Shown: positions 1-10,000, counted from the stretch's first letter. The stretch is DNA of 17,123 nucleotides from Coemansia sp. RSA 1804 (GCA_027578815.1 JANBTH010000452.1:1-17123); one strand, 5' to 3'. Notes: generated by a model from the letters alone, not told the origin. Made by a program: numbers and translations.

Positions 1-63
1 TTTTTGAAAATATAGCAAGCTTTCCATTGTTCAAAACGGCCAGAGAAAAATAGACCACATACA

Positions 64-96
64 ATGGCTCGTTTTTTGATCAATGGTGGCTTCTGA
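64..96 (+). other. Short upstream ORF in the leader region of hydrolase copy 1
   Basis: An ATG opens a 10-codon frame ending in TGA, 168 bp before the presumed start of the first hydrolase. If transcription starts upstream of it, it could reduce translation of the main frame. The transcript start is unknown and no clear TATA box is seen, so it may lie outside the mRNA. Confidence 0.2.
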
Positions 97-263
97 ATGT
101 TCTCCCTCAGCAGTTATATTTGACAAGTCCAGCGTGGTTATCATCTCTCTGTTATTTAAACAGCTCTCTGCTCGTGCTTGTCGTGAAACTACTTTGCTTC
201 TTCTTGTCTCTATACTTTAGCAAGCTCTACTCTCTTGATACTACGGTACGCGAAATATTCAAC

Positions 264-1499
264 ATGGCTTCACACGTCTCTTTGCCGCTCTCGCGCCTCT
301 TTGCATGCTTTATGATACTTCTCGCAACATTCAACCTTGTCTACGTAGTCACGCTATCATGTATGCGTTACTTACTTTATGGATCGCGTAATGCCAACTG
401 GGACTTTCGCACCAATGTTGAACGCGACATATTTGTACATGTGGGCCGCTCAAACAAAACTGGACTCGTTAGAAAAGCTAGCGCAAAGCATTGGATCCAT
501 ATGTTTAATTCGATGAAGAAAATTAGCGGCGAAATTCCCTATCCATGCACCTTTTTGCTTGTCAAGATACCGGCTATTCCCATTAGCGCCGACATTGCAC
601 AGAGCGCTGGGCGCTGGGAAATTCCATTGCTTCGTAGAGCCACTGATGCCTCTGCAGCTGGAAATGCTATTAATGCTGAATGCATTATGCATATGAATAA
701 GACTAGTATGCCAAAAGGTAAGAGTGCTCGCAAAGTCATACTGTATTTCCACGGCGGGTCATATATCATGGGCTGCATGAATTCCTATCGTGGCCTGCAT
801 TCGGGGCTAGCAACAGCCACCAAGCTGCCAGTTTACTCGATTGAATATAATCTGGCACCTGAATCGAAATACCCAGCACAGCTGTATGATGCTTGTTGTG
901 CTTATATGTACCTGCGCCGGAATCTTGGCTACAACGCGTGTGACATCGTTGTTGCTGGCGACAGCGCGGGAAGTAATTTGACACTTGCACTGTGGCAGCT
1001 TGTTCGTGCGCACAATGAGCCGATTGGTGCTCTCATACTTCTGTCGCCATGGGTCGACATTTCGTACACTCGTGAGACATGGTATTCTAATGCAAACATT
1101 GACTATCTGGAACGTGAGAACGTTGATGATCCGGAATCGTCTGTCCGCAAGCTTCTGGGATACTCCGATTTGTCTGATGAGAGCCAAAAGCGCTCAATTC
1201 AGCTTATTAAGGAGCTGGCACGCGATCCATTTGTGGCGCCAATATATGCTGATCTTACGGAGCTGCCACCAACACTTATTCAGGTGGGTGAGTTGGAGAC
1301 TATGTATTCTGACATTTGCGAGTTTGCAGCACGAGCTACTGAAAGCGTACGTCTGTGCAAGGGAGACAAGGAGAGAGGACCCGTGGAGCTTCAGGTTCTT
1401 CCTGATGGCATCCATTCGTTTTACATAGCAACGCCCGGTATGCGTGGAGTAGACCAATTTTGGAAGAACATTGACACATTTATTCAGTCGCTTGGCTGA
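264..1499 (+). CDS. Membrane-anchored alpha/beta hydrolase, HSL type (copy 1)
   Basis: Predicted 411-residue serine esterase or deacetylase of the alpha/beta hydrolase fold-3 (HSL) family. Seen directly: an N-terminal hydrophobic stretch (about residues 7-33) that probably anchors it in a membrane; the oxyanion-hole motif HGG at 163-165; the nucleophile elbow GDSAG at 232-236 (Ser234); a catalytic acid in the context GELETM (Glu345); and the catalytic His384 in DGIHSF. Known for the family: ester hydrolysis, e.g. steryl-acetate or arylacetamide deacetylases; the substrate here is unknown. The ATG at 264 was chosen because it aligns with the start of the tandem paralogue at 2160. The frame stays open upstream to about 120 but has no ATG there. 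Two canonical positions differ: YNLAPE instead of YRLAPE, and GDSAGSN instead of GDSAGGN. Third codon positions look more AT-rich than in copy 2. The family call is secure, the substrate is not. Confidence 0.9.
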   Translation: MASHVSLPLSRLFACFMILLATFNLVYVVTLSCMRYLLYGSRNANWDFRTNVERDIFVHVGRSNKTGLVRKASAKHWIHMFNSMKKISGEIPYPCTFLLVKIPAIPISADIAQSAGRWEIPLLRRATDASAAGNAINAECIMHMNKTSMPKGKSARKVILYFHGGSYIMGCMNSYRGLHSGLATATKLPVYSIEYNLAPESKYPAQLYDACCAYMYLRRNLGYNACDIVVAGDSAGSNLTLALWQLVRAHNEPIGALILLSPWVDISYTRETWYSNANIDYLERENVDDPESSVRKLLGYSDLSDESQKRSIQLIKELARDPFVAPIYADLTELPPTLIQVGELETMYSDICEFAARATESVRLCKGDKERGPVELQVLPDGIHSFYIATPGMRGVDQFWKNIDTFIQSLG

Positions 1500-1574
1500 T
1501 TATTATTTTTCCAGGATTTTCTTTCTTTTTGAATTGTTTTGAGCCACGATATTCTTTATAACTATAGTTTGGAA

Positions 1575-1580
1575 AATAAA
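1575..1580 (+). terminator. Candidate polyadenylation signal of hydrolase copy 1
   Basis: A canonical AATAAA hexamer lies 76 nt after the TGA of the first hydrolase, in AT-rich DNA, at a typical distance for a eukaryotic cleavage and polyadenylation signal. The hexamer is common in AT-rich DNA, so the call is moderate. Confidence 0.4.
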
Positions 1581-1822
1581 TCTGTTGACATCGCCCTGTC
1601 TCTACATATTTTTCTCTCAATATATAAGGAATATTGCACATGTGCCATATGTGCTGCTTTGTCTATTTGGCTTATCTTTTAACAAAGTATTTGTCATTAT
1701 TTACTATTGTTTTATTTGTAGCTATTGGCATTATAAATATTGACTAGTATGCTAGTTGTCTCTTCTAACGGTGCTATAATAAGTGATGAGAACAGCTCAT
1801 CCATATAGTGGATGTCTATTTT

Positions 1823-1951
1823 ATGCTGCTTGTGGAATTACTAGACTTTGCAATTGCAGACTCACGCCACAATAGCGCCTCGTCGTTATTTGGTAGTCAG
1901 AAACGCTCCCATTCGCACGATGCAGATGTAGATGACAATGGCTGTGACTAA
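1823..1951 (+). pseudogene. Possible 42-codon gene remnant or small ORF
   Basis: A short ATG-to-TAA frame of 42 codons between the two hydrolases. Its last 30 codons (1859-1948) are more GC-rich than the surroundings and encode a hydrophilic Ser/His/Asp-rich tail ending DVDDNGCD. A TTGCAG just before position 1860 would suit a 3' splice site. It could be the last exon of a decayed gene, a small real gene, or chance. I do not recognise the peptide, and it does not match the C-terminus of either flanking hydrolase. Confidence 0.2.
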
Positions 1952-2134
1952 TGGAGTAGGACAGAAAAGTAAAACATAGAAGGTACCATAGTTTGCATAG
2001 CCTATTCCCTAATTATATTTTTACAAAGCTGGTAGTATCGAAGATATCCGTATACTGCACCATTATCCTTGATTCAACATATCTGTTATTTTTATACAAC
2101 TACAAGAACAGCACATGGAATTCTAAATATCCAC

Positions 2135-2160
2135 AATAAATAAACATAAATAAATAAATA
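2135..2160 (+). repeat. ATAA-type low-complexity tract abutting a start codon
   Basis: Tandem TAAA/TAAATAAA units run straight into the ATG of the second hydrolase, giving an A-rich, unstructured leader. It is a simple sequence, probably part of the 5' untranslated region. A three-codon upstream ORF (2115-2126) ends 33 nt before the start codon. Confidence 0.5.
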
Positions 2161-3386
2161 TGTCAAGCATCGTTCCGTATTTTTTCACGGGGTTTACAAC
2201 GCTCATTGGAGCTATCAACTTTGCACTAGTGGTGACACAGCAGTCTGTTCGGTTTCTTCTCCATGGATCGCGAGTTCCCAGCTGGGATTTCCAAACAAAC
2301 CTGGAGCGCGATATGTTTTTGTACATCAGCCAACACAGCAACACCGGGTTCATATACAGGGCCAGCACGGTGTATTGGGTCCCTATACTCTTGGCAGCAA
2401 AAAACATAATCAGCGGTTGGCGCTACCCATGCACGACAACAAGCTTCCAGATACCAGCTGTGTCAATAGACTATAGCCTTGCGCAGAGTACAGGGCGCTG
2501 GAAAGAACAGATTCTACGCGTGGGGGCCGATGCCGTTGGTTCTGGACACAGAATCAATGCCGAACGCGTTATGGATACTTCCAGCACCGGGCGGTTTGAG
2601 GAAGGGGCTGGCAAGGCTATTCTGTATCTCCATGGCGGCGCATACGTCACAGGCAGCATACAGACCCACCGCTATATGCACTTGCGGTTATCCACGACGA
2701 CTAAATTGCCAGTCTTTGCCATCGAGTACCGGTTGGCACCCGAGTTCAAGTACCCAACACAGCTCTACGACGCCTATTGCGCATACACGTATCTGCGCCA
2801 GACACTGGGCTACAGCTCTCAAAACATTGTTGTTGCTGGCGACAGCGCTGGTGGAAACCTGGCTCTTGCGCTCTGGCAGCTGGTCCGCGCACAGGGCGAC
2901 TCTCTCGGGGCTCTGATCCTGATGTCGCCACGGGTGGATATCTCGTATACCCGAGACTCGTGGCGCACAAACGCCGAAATCGACTACTTGCAGCCTGAGC
3001 ACATCAGCAATATACAGTCGTCGGTATTTATGCTTTTGGGGCCCCACAGTCTTGCTGAATTTAAAGCCGAGAGCGTTGTGTCTTACGTGAACGAGTTTGG
3101 AAGCGATCCGTTTCTGGCTCCAATCAATGCCAATCTTTCGGAGCTGCCACCCACGCTGATCCAGGCAAGTAAGCTTGAGACAATGTACTCTGACATTTGC
3201 GAGTTTACAGCCAGAGCTACTGCGGCCATAGAGCAGCGAGGGGAAAACAGGGGCAGAGGATCCGTGGAGCTCCAGGTGTTTCCGGACGGAGTGCACGTAT
3301 TCCAGCTTGTATCATCCGGTATGCGCGGCGTTGAAGTGTTTTGGTACAACATTGGCGTGTTTGTTCGCTCCCTCGACAACAATTGA
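2160..3386 (+). CDS. Membrane-anchored alpha/beta hydrolase, HSL type (copy 2)
   Basis: A 408-residue tandem paralogue of the gene at 264-1499, clearly over half identical by eye along its whole length and on the same strand. Seen: an N-terminal hydrophobic helix (about 8-28), probably a signal anchor; HGG at 158-160; GDSAGG at 227-232 with Ser229 as nucleophile; a glutamate in the catalytic-acid position (Glu340 in SKLETM); and His379 in DGVHVF. YRLAPE is canonical, unlike in copy 1. Two other positions are not: SPRVD replaces the usual SPW-x-D, and QASKLE replaces the usual Q-x-G-x-x-E next to the catalytic acid. The start is the ATG after an A-rich leader. The role is presumably ester hydrolysis at a membrane; the substrate is unknown. 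Codon third positions are richer in G/C than in copy 1, so the two copies have drifted in composition since duplication. Confidence 0.92.
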   Translation: MSSIVPYFFTGFTTLIGAINFALVVTQQSVRFLLHGSRVPSWDFQTNLERDMFLYISQHSNTGFIYRASTVYWVPILLAAKNIISGWRYPCTTTSFQIPAVSIDYSLAQSTGRWKEQILRVGADAVGSGHRINAERVMDTSSTGRFEEGAGKAILYLHGGAYVTGSIQTHRYMHLRLSTTTKLPVFAIEYRLAPEFKYPTQLYDAYCAYTYLRQTLGYSSQNIVVAGDSAGGNLALALWQLVRAQGDSLGALILMSPRVDISYTRDSWRTNAEIDYLQPEHISNIQSSVFMLLGPHSLAEFKAESVVSYVNEFGSDPFLAPINANLSELPPTLIQASKLETMYSDICEFTARATAAIEQRGENRGRGSVELQVFPDGVHVFQLVSSGMRGVEVFWYNIGVFVRSLDNN

Positions 3387-3663
3387 TGGCATTGACATGG
3401 CTGTTGGCTTTTGGTTCCTTTGTTTTGCTTTATTAGAAACAAATATATTTGAATAGAAACAAGTACCAAACACTTTACTATTTTCAATGGACAGAAGGCT
3501 ACATATTTTTAATTGTTGCCATAATGAACAAAGAGCGGCTTGTTTTGGTAAATAGACCTGCGTGTCTTGCTTTCTTGGCCAACAATTCTTTCCTTGTATT
3601 TCATTCATATTGTCACAAGTATCGATAGCTGCAGTATTCTCCGTTCTTTCCCTGTCTTGATTG

Positions 3664-5094
3664 ATGATCAGCTGCAAATGTGTGTCTTTTCTGGCTGTGC
3701 TTTTTGTTATTCTTGCAACAGCACACATCGTAACAAAGCCGGAACTTGACAGACAGTCTCCACTGGGAGCATCTCATAAGCATGACACGAAGGTACTCGA
3801 CGACAGAGGGTTTGTCACCGCCAATGGGTCGCGTCTTATGCGAAACGGGAGCACGTACCACGTGTCTGGCGCAAACTACTGGCAAGCAATGAATCTGGGC
3901 ATGGCGGATGGGCCAAGCAGCAACCGGTTACGCGTTCTGCGCGACCTTGAAACGCTGGCAAGCTACGGCATAAACATGGTACGGATCATGGCGGCCTCCG
4001 AGGGCTCGCAGTTTGGCACGGCGCCGGACAGAACATACCCTGTGCTCATGGATTCTCCAGGCATCTACAATGAAGCGTTGTTTGAGGGGCTTGACTGGGT
4101 TTTGGCCCAGCTGCCCAAATACAATATGACAGCAACCGTGACGCTTGCAAACTACTGGACGTGGAGCGGCGGTATTCCGCAGTACGTGAGCTGGGCTACA
4201 GATACCGAGATTCCATATCCATCGCAGTGGGAGCCGCTGAAACAGATCTTTGAGGGGGGCGACTATGACACGTTTCTTGCTTATGCCAACCGATTTTACG
4301 CTGACGAAAGCATCTACCACGTTGTCCAGAAATGGTACAAAGCACATGTGCGCACTGTGCTTGAGCGTGTCAATACGGTTACTGGCATCAGATACAAGGA
4401 TGATCCAGCCATCATGGCCTGGGAGCTGATGAATGAGCCCCAGATAATCGACAATGTCGATGACGATGCGGGAGAAAGGCTTTTGTTTCGCTGGATTGAT
4501 GATTCTGCAAAGTATATCCGCTCTATCGATACGCACCATCTGGTCACAACAGGCGCCGAATCCAAGAATGGTGCACGGTGGTTCGATGTCATGCACAGAT
4601 CAGAGCACATTACCTTGGCATCCTGTCACTTCTGGCCGCTCAACTGGGGGTACTACAACTCGACTGATCCAACCAACGCCAGTGTCGACTACTCAATAAC
4701 AAAGATGCGCGACTTTGTTCGCTCGAACTCTGCATGGGCACAAGAGCTCGGACTTCCCGCTGTGCTGTTCGAGTACGGGATGATGCGCGACAATTGGGGC
4801 GAGTTTTCTGGTGTCGGGGCTTACTCTCCCGATGCGCCCGTGTCTCACAGAAACAGATTCTATCGCGCTGTTGTGGACTGTGTTAGAGAGTTTTCCGCTA
4901 GCACTGGCCGTGGCGCGATGGCCGGATCCGCTTTCTGGGCGTACTCTGGGCTGGGTCGTCCGCCTAGAGCCCCAACAACGGCCCTCACATGGACAGGCGA
5001 CCCGCCGCATGAGCCGCCTGGCTGGAACAGCGTCTATGACAAGGACGTAGAAACGCTGGACATTATAAGACTTAGCTCACATGCAGGCATTTGA
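3664..5094 (+). CDS. Secreted GH5 endo-beta-1,4-mannanase (GH5_7-like)
   Basis: A 476-residue mannan endo-1,4-beta-mannosidase that would cut the backbone of plant mannans outside the cell. Seen: a signal peptide (residues 1 to about 20, cleavage likely after ATA); the opening motif GANYWQAMNLG near residues 69-79; MVRIMAASEGSQFG near 105-118, carrying the family Arg; the acid/base glutamate Glu258 in AWELMNEPQ; His322 in CHFWPLNWG; the nucleophile Glu370 in VLFEYGM; and the aromatic Trp425 in AFWAYSG. The C-terminal GDPPHEPPGW-x-SVYD block is typical of fungal members of this subfamily. Sites N-[G/M/S/A]-[S/T] at about residues 54, 61, 154, 332 and 338 could be N-glycosylated. There is no carbohydrate-binding module. 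The TTG just before the ATG was rejected as a start. The gene is convergent with PUS4, with 212 bp between the two stop codons. Confidence 0.95.
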   Translation: MISCKCVSFLAVLFVILATAHIVTKPELDRQSPLGASHKHDTKVLDDRGFVTANGSRLMRNGSTYHVSGANYWQAMNLGMADGPSSNRLRVLRDLETLASYGINMVRIMAASEGSQFGTAPDRTYPVLMDSPGIYNEALFEGLDWVLAQLPKYNMTATVTLANYWTWSGGIPQYVSWATDTEIPYPSQWEPLKQIFEGGDYDTFLAYANRFYADESIYHVVQKWYKAHVRTVLERVNTVTGIRYKDDPAIMAWELMNEPQIIDNVDDDAGERLLFRWIDDSAKYIRSIDTHHLVTTGAESKNGARWFDVMHRSEHITLASCHFWPLNWGYYNSTDPTNASVDYSITKMRDFVRSNSAWAQELGLPAVLFEYGMMRDNWGEFSGVGAYSPDAPVSHRNRFYRAVVDCVREFSASTGRGAMAGSAFWAYSGLGRPPRAPTTALTWTGDPPHEPPGWNSVYDKDVETLDIIRLSSHAGI

Positions 5095-5306
5095 TGCGCT
5101 TTAATACGAGGCAAAGGTCCCTGCCATGATGTGTGTTGACAGGCGTTGGATTATAATGACACTGGCACAAGCCAGGGTTAATAATAGAGGCATTGCTATA
5201 CATTTTAACAGAAAAGAGGCGGTTCATCGAACATAGCCTGATGCCAGGTCTGGAAAAGATAAAAGGCCGGAGAGATCCAAGAAACCAGCTATGCAACTTT
5301 CTAGCT

Positions 5307-6368
5307 CTAAGGAGATGCGCTGGTTTCTGCAACACGTACTTGCGTTCGCCGCATAGCCTCAACGATCCTAGCAGTGTACGGCAGATCATGAACGTCAATT
5401 GTATCGCGACCCAGATGCATTGGGCCCTGTGCCATTCTGACAAGCATCGCCATGGTTGCGCCGCAGCCCAGCTGCTCGCCAAGATCTTTAATCAAAGAGC
5501 GGATGTACACTCCTCCGCCGCAAGTAACCAAAAGCTGGATGGTCGACGCGTTTGGCTGGTTGATAAATGGAAACATGTACTCGCCAACGCATGGTTCTTT
5601 GCCGACAACGGTCTTCTCGTCCCATGCATACCTTCCACTGGTAAAGTACTCCATGAACGCTGCAGGCATCTTCACTCTGTTCCCGTATACCTCGCTCTGT
5701 AAAGTACCTGCGCCGGACGTCTGTTTGTGTGGCCTGTAGTAAAGCAGCTTGATGTCGCTTATATGAACCGTCCGCGGCTTGATCTCGACTGGGATCTTCT
5801 CGCCATCGCGCATGTATTGGTATAATCGCTTGCCATCAACCCTGATTGCCGAGTACGATGGCGGGATCTGCTCGATATCTCCAACAAACTGCGGAATCGC
5901 ATCAAGAATCATACTGCTGGTCACGTCTGCCGTGTCTCTGATACTCATAATCATCCCCTCAGCGTCATACGAATCCGTCGTCAACCCTAGCTTACCCGTA
6001 GCCAGATACGCTTTATCGCCCTTGAGGTACTGGCTCAGCAGCTTGCATCCGCTCTCCACGCCCAGAACAAGCACCCCCGAGGCCTCGACATCCAGTGTTC
6101 CCGCATGTCCGATCCGCAGGCTTGTCGGTGTCTTTTTGCGATATATCTTCTTGCCTGCTTTCCGCAACAACCTTTCGTTCTCAAAATGCTCGTCAAACGG
6201 CATGGCGCCCTCGCCGAGCCCCACGTTCCTCTTGATGTAGTCGATGACCCCGGCACTGCTGATTCCTGGGGGCTTGTTCACCGCAAATAACCCGCCAGTC
6301 ACGGCTGCCACCGCCGCCAACTCCCCTGACACTGTGCTGCTTAGCGAGCTATGTAATGCTCTCTGCAT
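5307..6368 (-). CDS. PUS4: tRNA pseudouridine-55 synthase, TruB/Pus4 family
   Basis: A 353-residue enzyme that would convert U55 in the T-loop of tRNAs to pseudouridine; yeast Pus4 does this for cytosolic and mitochondrial tRNAs. Seen (numbered from the ATG): FAVNKPPGISS at about 28-38; the catalytic block RIGHAGTLDVEASGVL with Asp93; KAYLATGKLGLTTDSYDAEG at about 119-138; IPPSYSAIRVDGKRLYQY at about 168-185; and YIRSLIKDLGEQLG at about 288-301, holding the conserved Arg. A basic insertion before the catalytic block (about 55-81) and a longer one near 210-275 resemble the extra segments of fungal Pus4 compared with bacterial TruB. The N-terminus (MQRALHSSLSS) lacks acidic residues and could help mitochondrial import. 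The start is the first ATG; a TTG two codons upstream was rejected. A TATAGAA at 6401-6407 on the same strand is a possible core promoter. Confidence 0.95.
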   Translation of the reverse strand: MQRALHSSLSSTVSGELAAVAAVTGGLFAVNKPPGISSAGVIDYIKRNVGLGEGAMPFDEHFENERLLRKAGKKIYRKKTPTSLRIGHAGTLDVEASGVLVLGVESGCKLLSQYLKGDKAYLATGKLGLTTDSYDAEGMIMSIRDTADVTSSMILDAIPQFVGDIEQIPPSYSAIRVDGKRLYQYMRDGEKIPVEIKPRTVHISDIKLLYYRPHKQTSGAGTLQSEVYGNRVKMPAAFMEYFTSGRYAWDEKTVVGKEPCVGEYMFPFINQPNASTIQLLVTCGGGVYIRSLIKDLGEQLGCGATMAMLVRMAQGPMHLGRDTIDVHDLPYTARIVEAMRRTQVRVAETSASP

Positions 6369-7031
6369 TGCCAAGCTCTCTTCGGGACGGCGTGTCTTCT
6401 TTCTATACCCTTACAGGCGGTATCCAGGATTTGAATGTCGTAACAAATGTAGCAAATTAGAAAACATAAAAGTAAAAGAAACGTGTTTTTTTTTCGTAGT
6501 GGACAGGCTTGTCGTTCTTAGATCCTTTTATCAGTCGAGTACAAACACAAATGTCGGCTTACTACAATGATTAGATCACACGTACAGCAGATTCCGATTA
6601 TTGATACCCTCAAGTTGCGATCATGGCTACAAATATCCAACTTGTGCGGTTTCTTACCAGCGAAAGCAGCCTTAATGAAATTTTAGAAATATCTTTAGCA
6701 GCTTGCTAATAATACTTTCACATTGAACAAAAAACAATAAGATTCATTCATTATGAACCAAGTCTCGCGTCATAAAATTTATTTTTAGGTTGCTGGCCAG
6801 GCTTTGCGGATATTCAACATACAAAGAAATGTCAGTGTTTTATTAATTGAAATGTGTATCCATATCCATTTTGCATATCCAACATTCAAGAGTGTAGACA
6901 TACACTACATTGTACATGTAGACTGGAGTATGAAATAAAAGTTGTAAGAGGTCTTTTGCCATCTCTTTCCCTTTTTCTTGTTTGGCTGTTGTTTCTTCTT
7001 AAAAGGTGTACTCTCTTTCTTCAAGTCCGCA
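6369..7031. other. Divergent promoter region between PUS4 and the ABC transporter
   Basis: 663 bp of AT-rich DNA between two genes that point away from each other, so it must hold both promoters. Seen: a TATAGAA on the minus strand at 6401-6407, about 33 bp before the PUS4 ATG; a run of nine T at 6486-6494; and a pyrimidine-rich leader (about 6960-7022) just before the ABC transporter ATG. The transporter frame is open for 18 codons before its ATG, without another ATG. No RNA gene or coding segment was recognised. Confidence 0.6.
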
Positions 7032-10000
7032 ATGATAGAAATTTTATCGCTGGCTTCAAAAGCGAATGCTTTAAAGGATGCTGCATTTTATCCAGCTGCT
7101 GACACCGTGCTTATTCTGGCCATGGCTGTGGTTGTATGTCGGACCGGTTTTAAAGCTACCGCTCGCTTTGAAACCTCCGCTCTAGCCCAGTGCTGCTATG
7201 CATTGCTTTTTGCACTCTCTTCTATCCAGTGTACAGGCTGGACTAATGTCCATTTTCCTCTATCGGTTGGACTGTTTTCCTTTCTGACTCAACACTCTTC
7301 CGGATACTACCCATTCCAGTTGACCAACTTGCTTGGAATGTACAGGTCGTTGAATGGCGATATTGGCGGCGACATTTGGCACCAGGTTCTCTACGCTTCA
7401 ATGCATGCTTATCTGCTAGTTGCAAATCTTGATACCTTTGGCCAGAGCATTCTAAACGATATGCACCGCCTGGTGTTTTACACTCAAGAACGCCGTCTAA
7501 TCTCGCTTTGCAGTACCCATGATATTACACTTGACAATCTTGATGAGCTCCCAGAGCGCATGCGTTTGAGTTCCATTGCCAATGAGTTTAAATATGACGT
7601 CAACGAATCTTTCTTTGTGTTTCGAGCAATATTTCGATATGCCTGGCGTCCCATGCTTCCCATTTACATTCTTGACTCACTGCTCAGTGTTGCTGTTGTT
7701 GCCACATCTCTCCTAAATACGCGCATTCTGTATTATATTGACATGCCGTCAGGTCACAGTTGGTACGAGGGCTATAGTATTCTTGTGTTAGCCTTTTTTG
7801 CTAACATTGTTACTCGTCAGTTTGACCGGATTCAATCACGCTTACACAAAGAGACACGCCGGGTTTTTAAGGCTATAGAGCTGGAGCTATTTCGTCTTCC
7901 GCTAACAAATTCTAGTCTACGAAAAGAACACACGCTTGCAAAAGCCAAAATTGCTATTGACAATATAATGCACAGTATTAGAAGTTTTCAATCAATTGTT
8001 GGAATAGCAGCTGATGGAGTGTTTATTATCATAGCCACATACAACCATGTAGGTTGGATGGTTTTAGTGCCTGCACTGGTGGAAACAACGATATTTCTGC
8101 TCACATGGGTGCTGGAGAAACTTATTGGCATGTCATATCATTGGGAATTAAACGATGTCCCGTTTGCATTTAGCGCGAATATTGAGGAGATATTTCACAA
8201 TATAAAGTCTATCAAAATGTTTGGCTGGGAGCGAATGTACGTAGATCCGGAACTCCAGAAGCATTGGCAAAAGGCAGCGGATATTGAAGTCCGTCCGTGG
8301 TATGCGCCTGTTTTCAGCATTGTTTGGGCTGTATTTAATTCTATTACCTATTACTCAATTCAGATTTCTGTTTTTCTCGCTGTTTACTTTTACGCAGCAG
8401 CCGGTACAAAATCAACAGATCCAATCTCCAATGCTGATATATTCCAATTAGATATGTTGATACGAAAACTAGATGGAAGGTTCTTATCACTAAAGTGGCG
8501 TTTAGGTTTAATTGGCGCCATAGTTGAGGATAACTACGCCTTAGAAAAGGCACTCAAGGGCGACTTTATCGATTCTCTGCCTCGCTATCCCCTTGGATCT
8601 ATAGGAGGAAAATCATTGGATAGCTCCAAGCCATCTGTTGCTTTAGAAGATTGTGACTTTTCTGTAAGCACCGATAAATCAGTGCTTGAGGACATCTCTT
8701 TCAGTGCGCAGGACGGCGAGCTTGTTGCAGTTGTTGGAAGGACAGGCAGTGGCAAGTCGTCTCTTCTTTTATCCATCTGTGGCGAAATTGAGAAAACAAA
8801 AGGAACAGGCGCTGTGTTTGGCACCATTGCATATATGGAGCAAGCGCCTATTATCATAGACGAAACAATACGCGATAACATTCTGTTTGGCCGCAAGTAC
8901 GACAAGGAGCACTACAACCGAGTTATAGAGGCATGTGCGCTGACCGAGGACATAAATGCTTGGAAGAAAGGCGATAAAACTGTGATTGGTGAGCGCGGAA
9001 TTAAGGTCTCTGGAGGCCAGCGTGCACGCCTGGCTCTTGCTCGCACCATATACTCCAAGGCTGACATCTATGTCCTCGATGATCCACTCTCTGCAGTTGA
9101 TGTCCATGTTAAGCGCCATATCCTGGACAATGTTATTATGGATTCAGGTTTGCTTGGTGGAACGCTCCGCATTCTGGCTGTAAGCAGCGAGAAACTGCTT
9201 CCATACTTTAACCAGGTAATTCGACTAGATGAAGGCAAGGCTGTGGTTACAAAACAGGTACCTCAAACATACCAACCCCTTACAACAGATTTCAACCATG
9301 CTAAAATCAGTGTAAACGATATGAGCAACACTGGATTGACCAATGCAACAGAAGCCACTGAAAGCGATCAACAGACGACAGTTACAGAACACCCAGATGA
9401 CACTGGATCGGATTCCGAGGCTGAGCCTGACAACTCATTTGGCTCTAAGAGTGGTTCCAAACCAGACGTACGCGAGTGGAGCAGGTGGAGCAACATAAAG
9501 TATATTGTTGATATTTGTGGGATTCCCTCATTGATATTGGTTGCTATGGCTGGATTTATTAGCCCAATATTCTCGTTTGTCATGGATGGATACAGACTTG
9601 ACATTCTCAACTCCAATACAAATAACAGCAACGCAAAGGGTAACAATGCTGTATTAAACTATTTGTATGTAAACGTACTCAGTGAAATTATAGATAGTTT
9701 ATTTTCGCATGTACGATTGTATATCAGGAGTTCGTTAGACATCAGAAAAGTTGAGGATAAAATTAGAAGCACATTTGTCGACAACCTAATCCATGCACCA
9801 CTGTCGTTTTTTGACAGCACAACCAGCACAGACTTGTCTTCTGTTTACTATTCCAAAATTGGAAAAATGTCAAGCGGGATTTCTACCTTTGTTATGACGG
9901 AGCTGTCTGATATTCTGGAGATTATATTGTCATCATATAGAATTGCACAGCGAGCACCATTGCTTCTTTTGACCATTCCGCTTATTAGCTGGTATGACAA

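Larger units (their letters stand above)
1500..2159. other. Intergenic region between the tandem hydrolases
   Basis: 660 bp, mostly AT-rich, separating the two paralogues. It holds the 3' end of copy 1 (AATAAA at 1575), a more GC-rich coding-like patch around 1823-1951, a three-codon upstream ORF at 2115-2126, and an A-rich ATAAATAAATA-type leader at 2135-2159 directly before the ATG of copy 2. The leader has no T-rich stretch and is a plausible good initiation context. No tRNA or other RNA gene was recognised. Confidence 0.6.

Noticed and set aside
2688..3296. 202-codon minus-strand open frame opposite hydrolase copy 2
   Set aside because: It lies wholly antisense to a well-supported gene with catalytic motifs; its peptide has no recognisable domain.
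3387..3663. Intergenic DNA before the mannanase as a possible extra gene
   Set aside because: Minus-strand frames here are antisense extensions of the neighbouring genes; only promoter and 3' end sequence is expected in 277 bp.
3928..4596. 222-codon minus-strand open frame opposite the mannanase
   Set aside because: Antisense shadow of a gene with clear GH5 motifs; codon-complement effects explain it.
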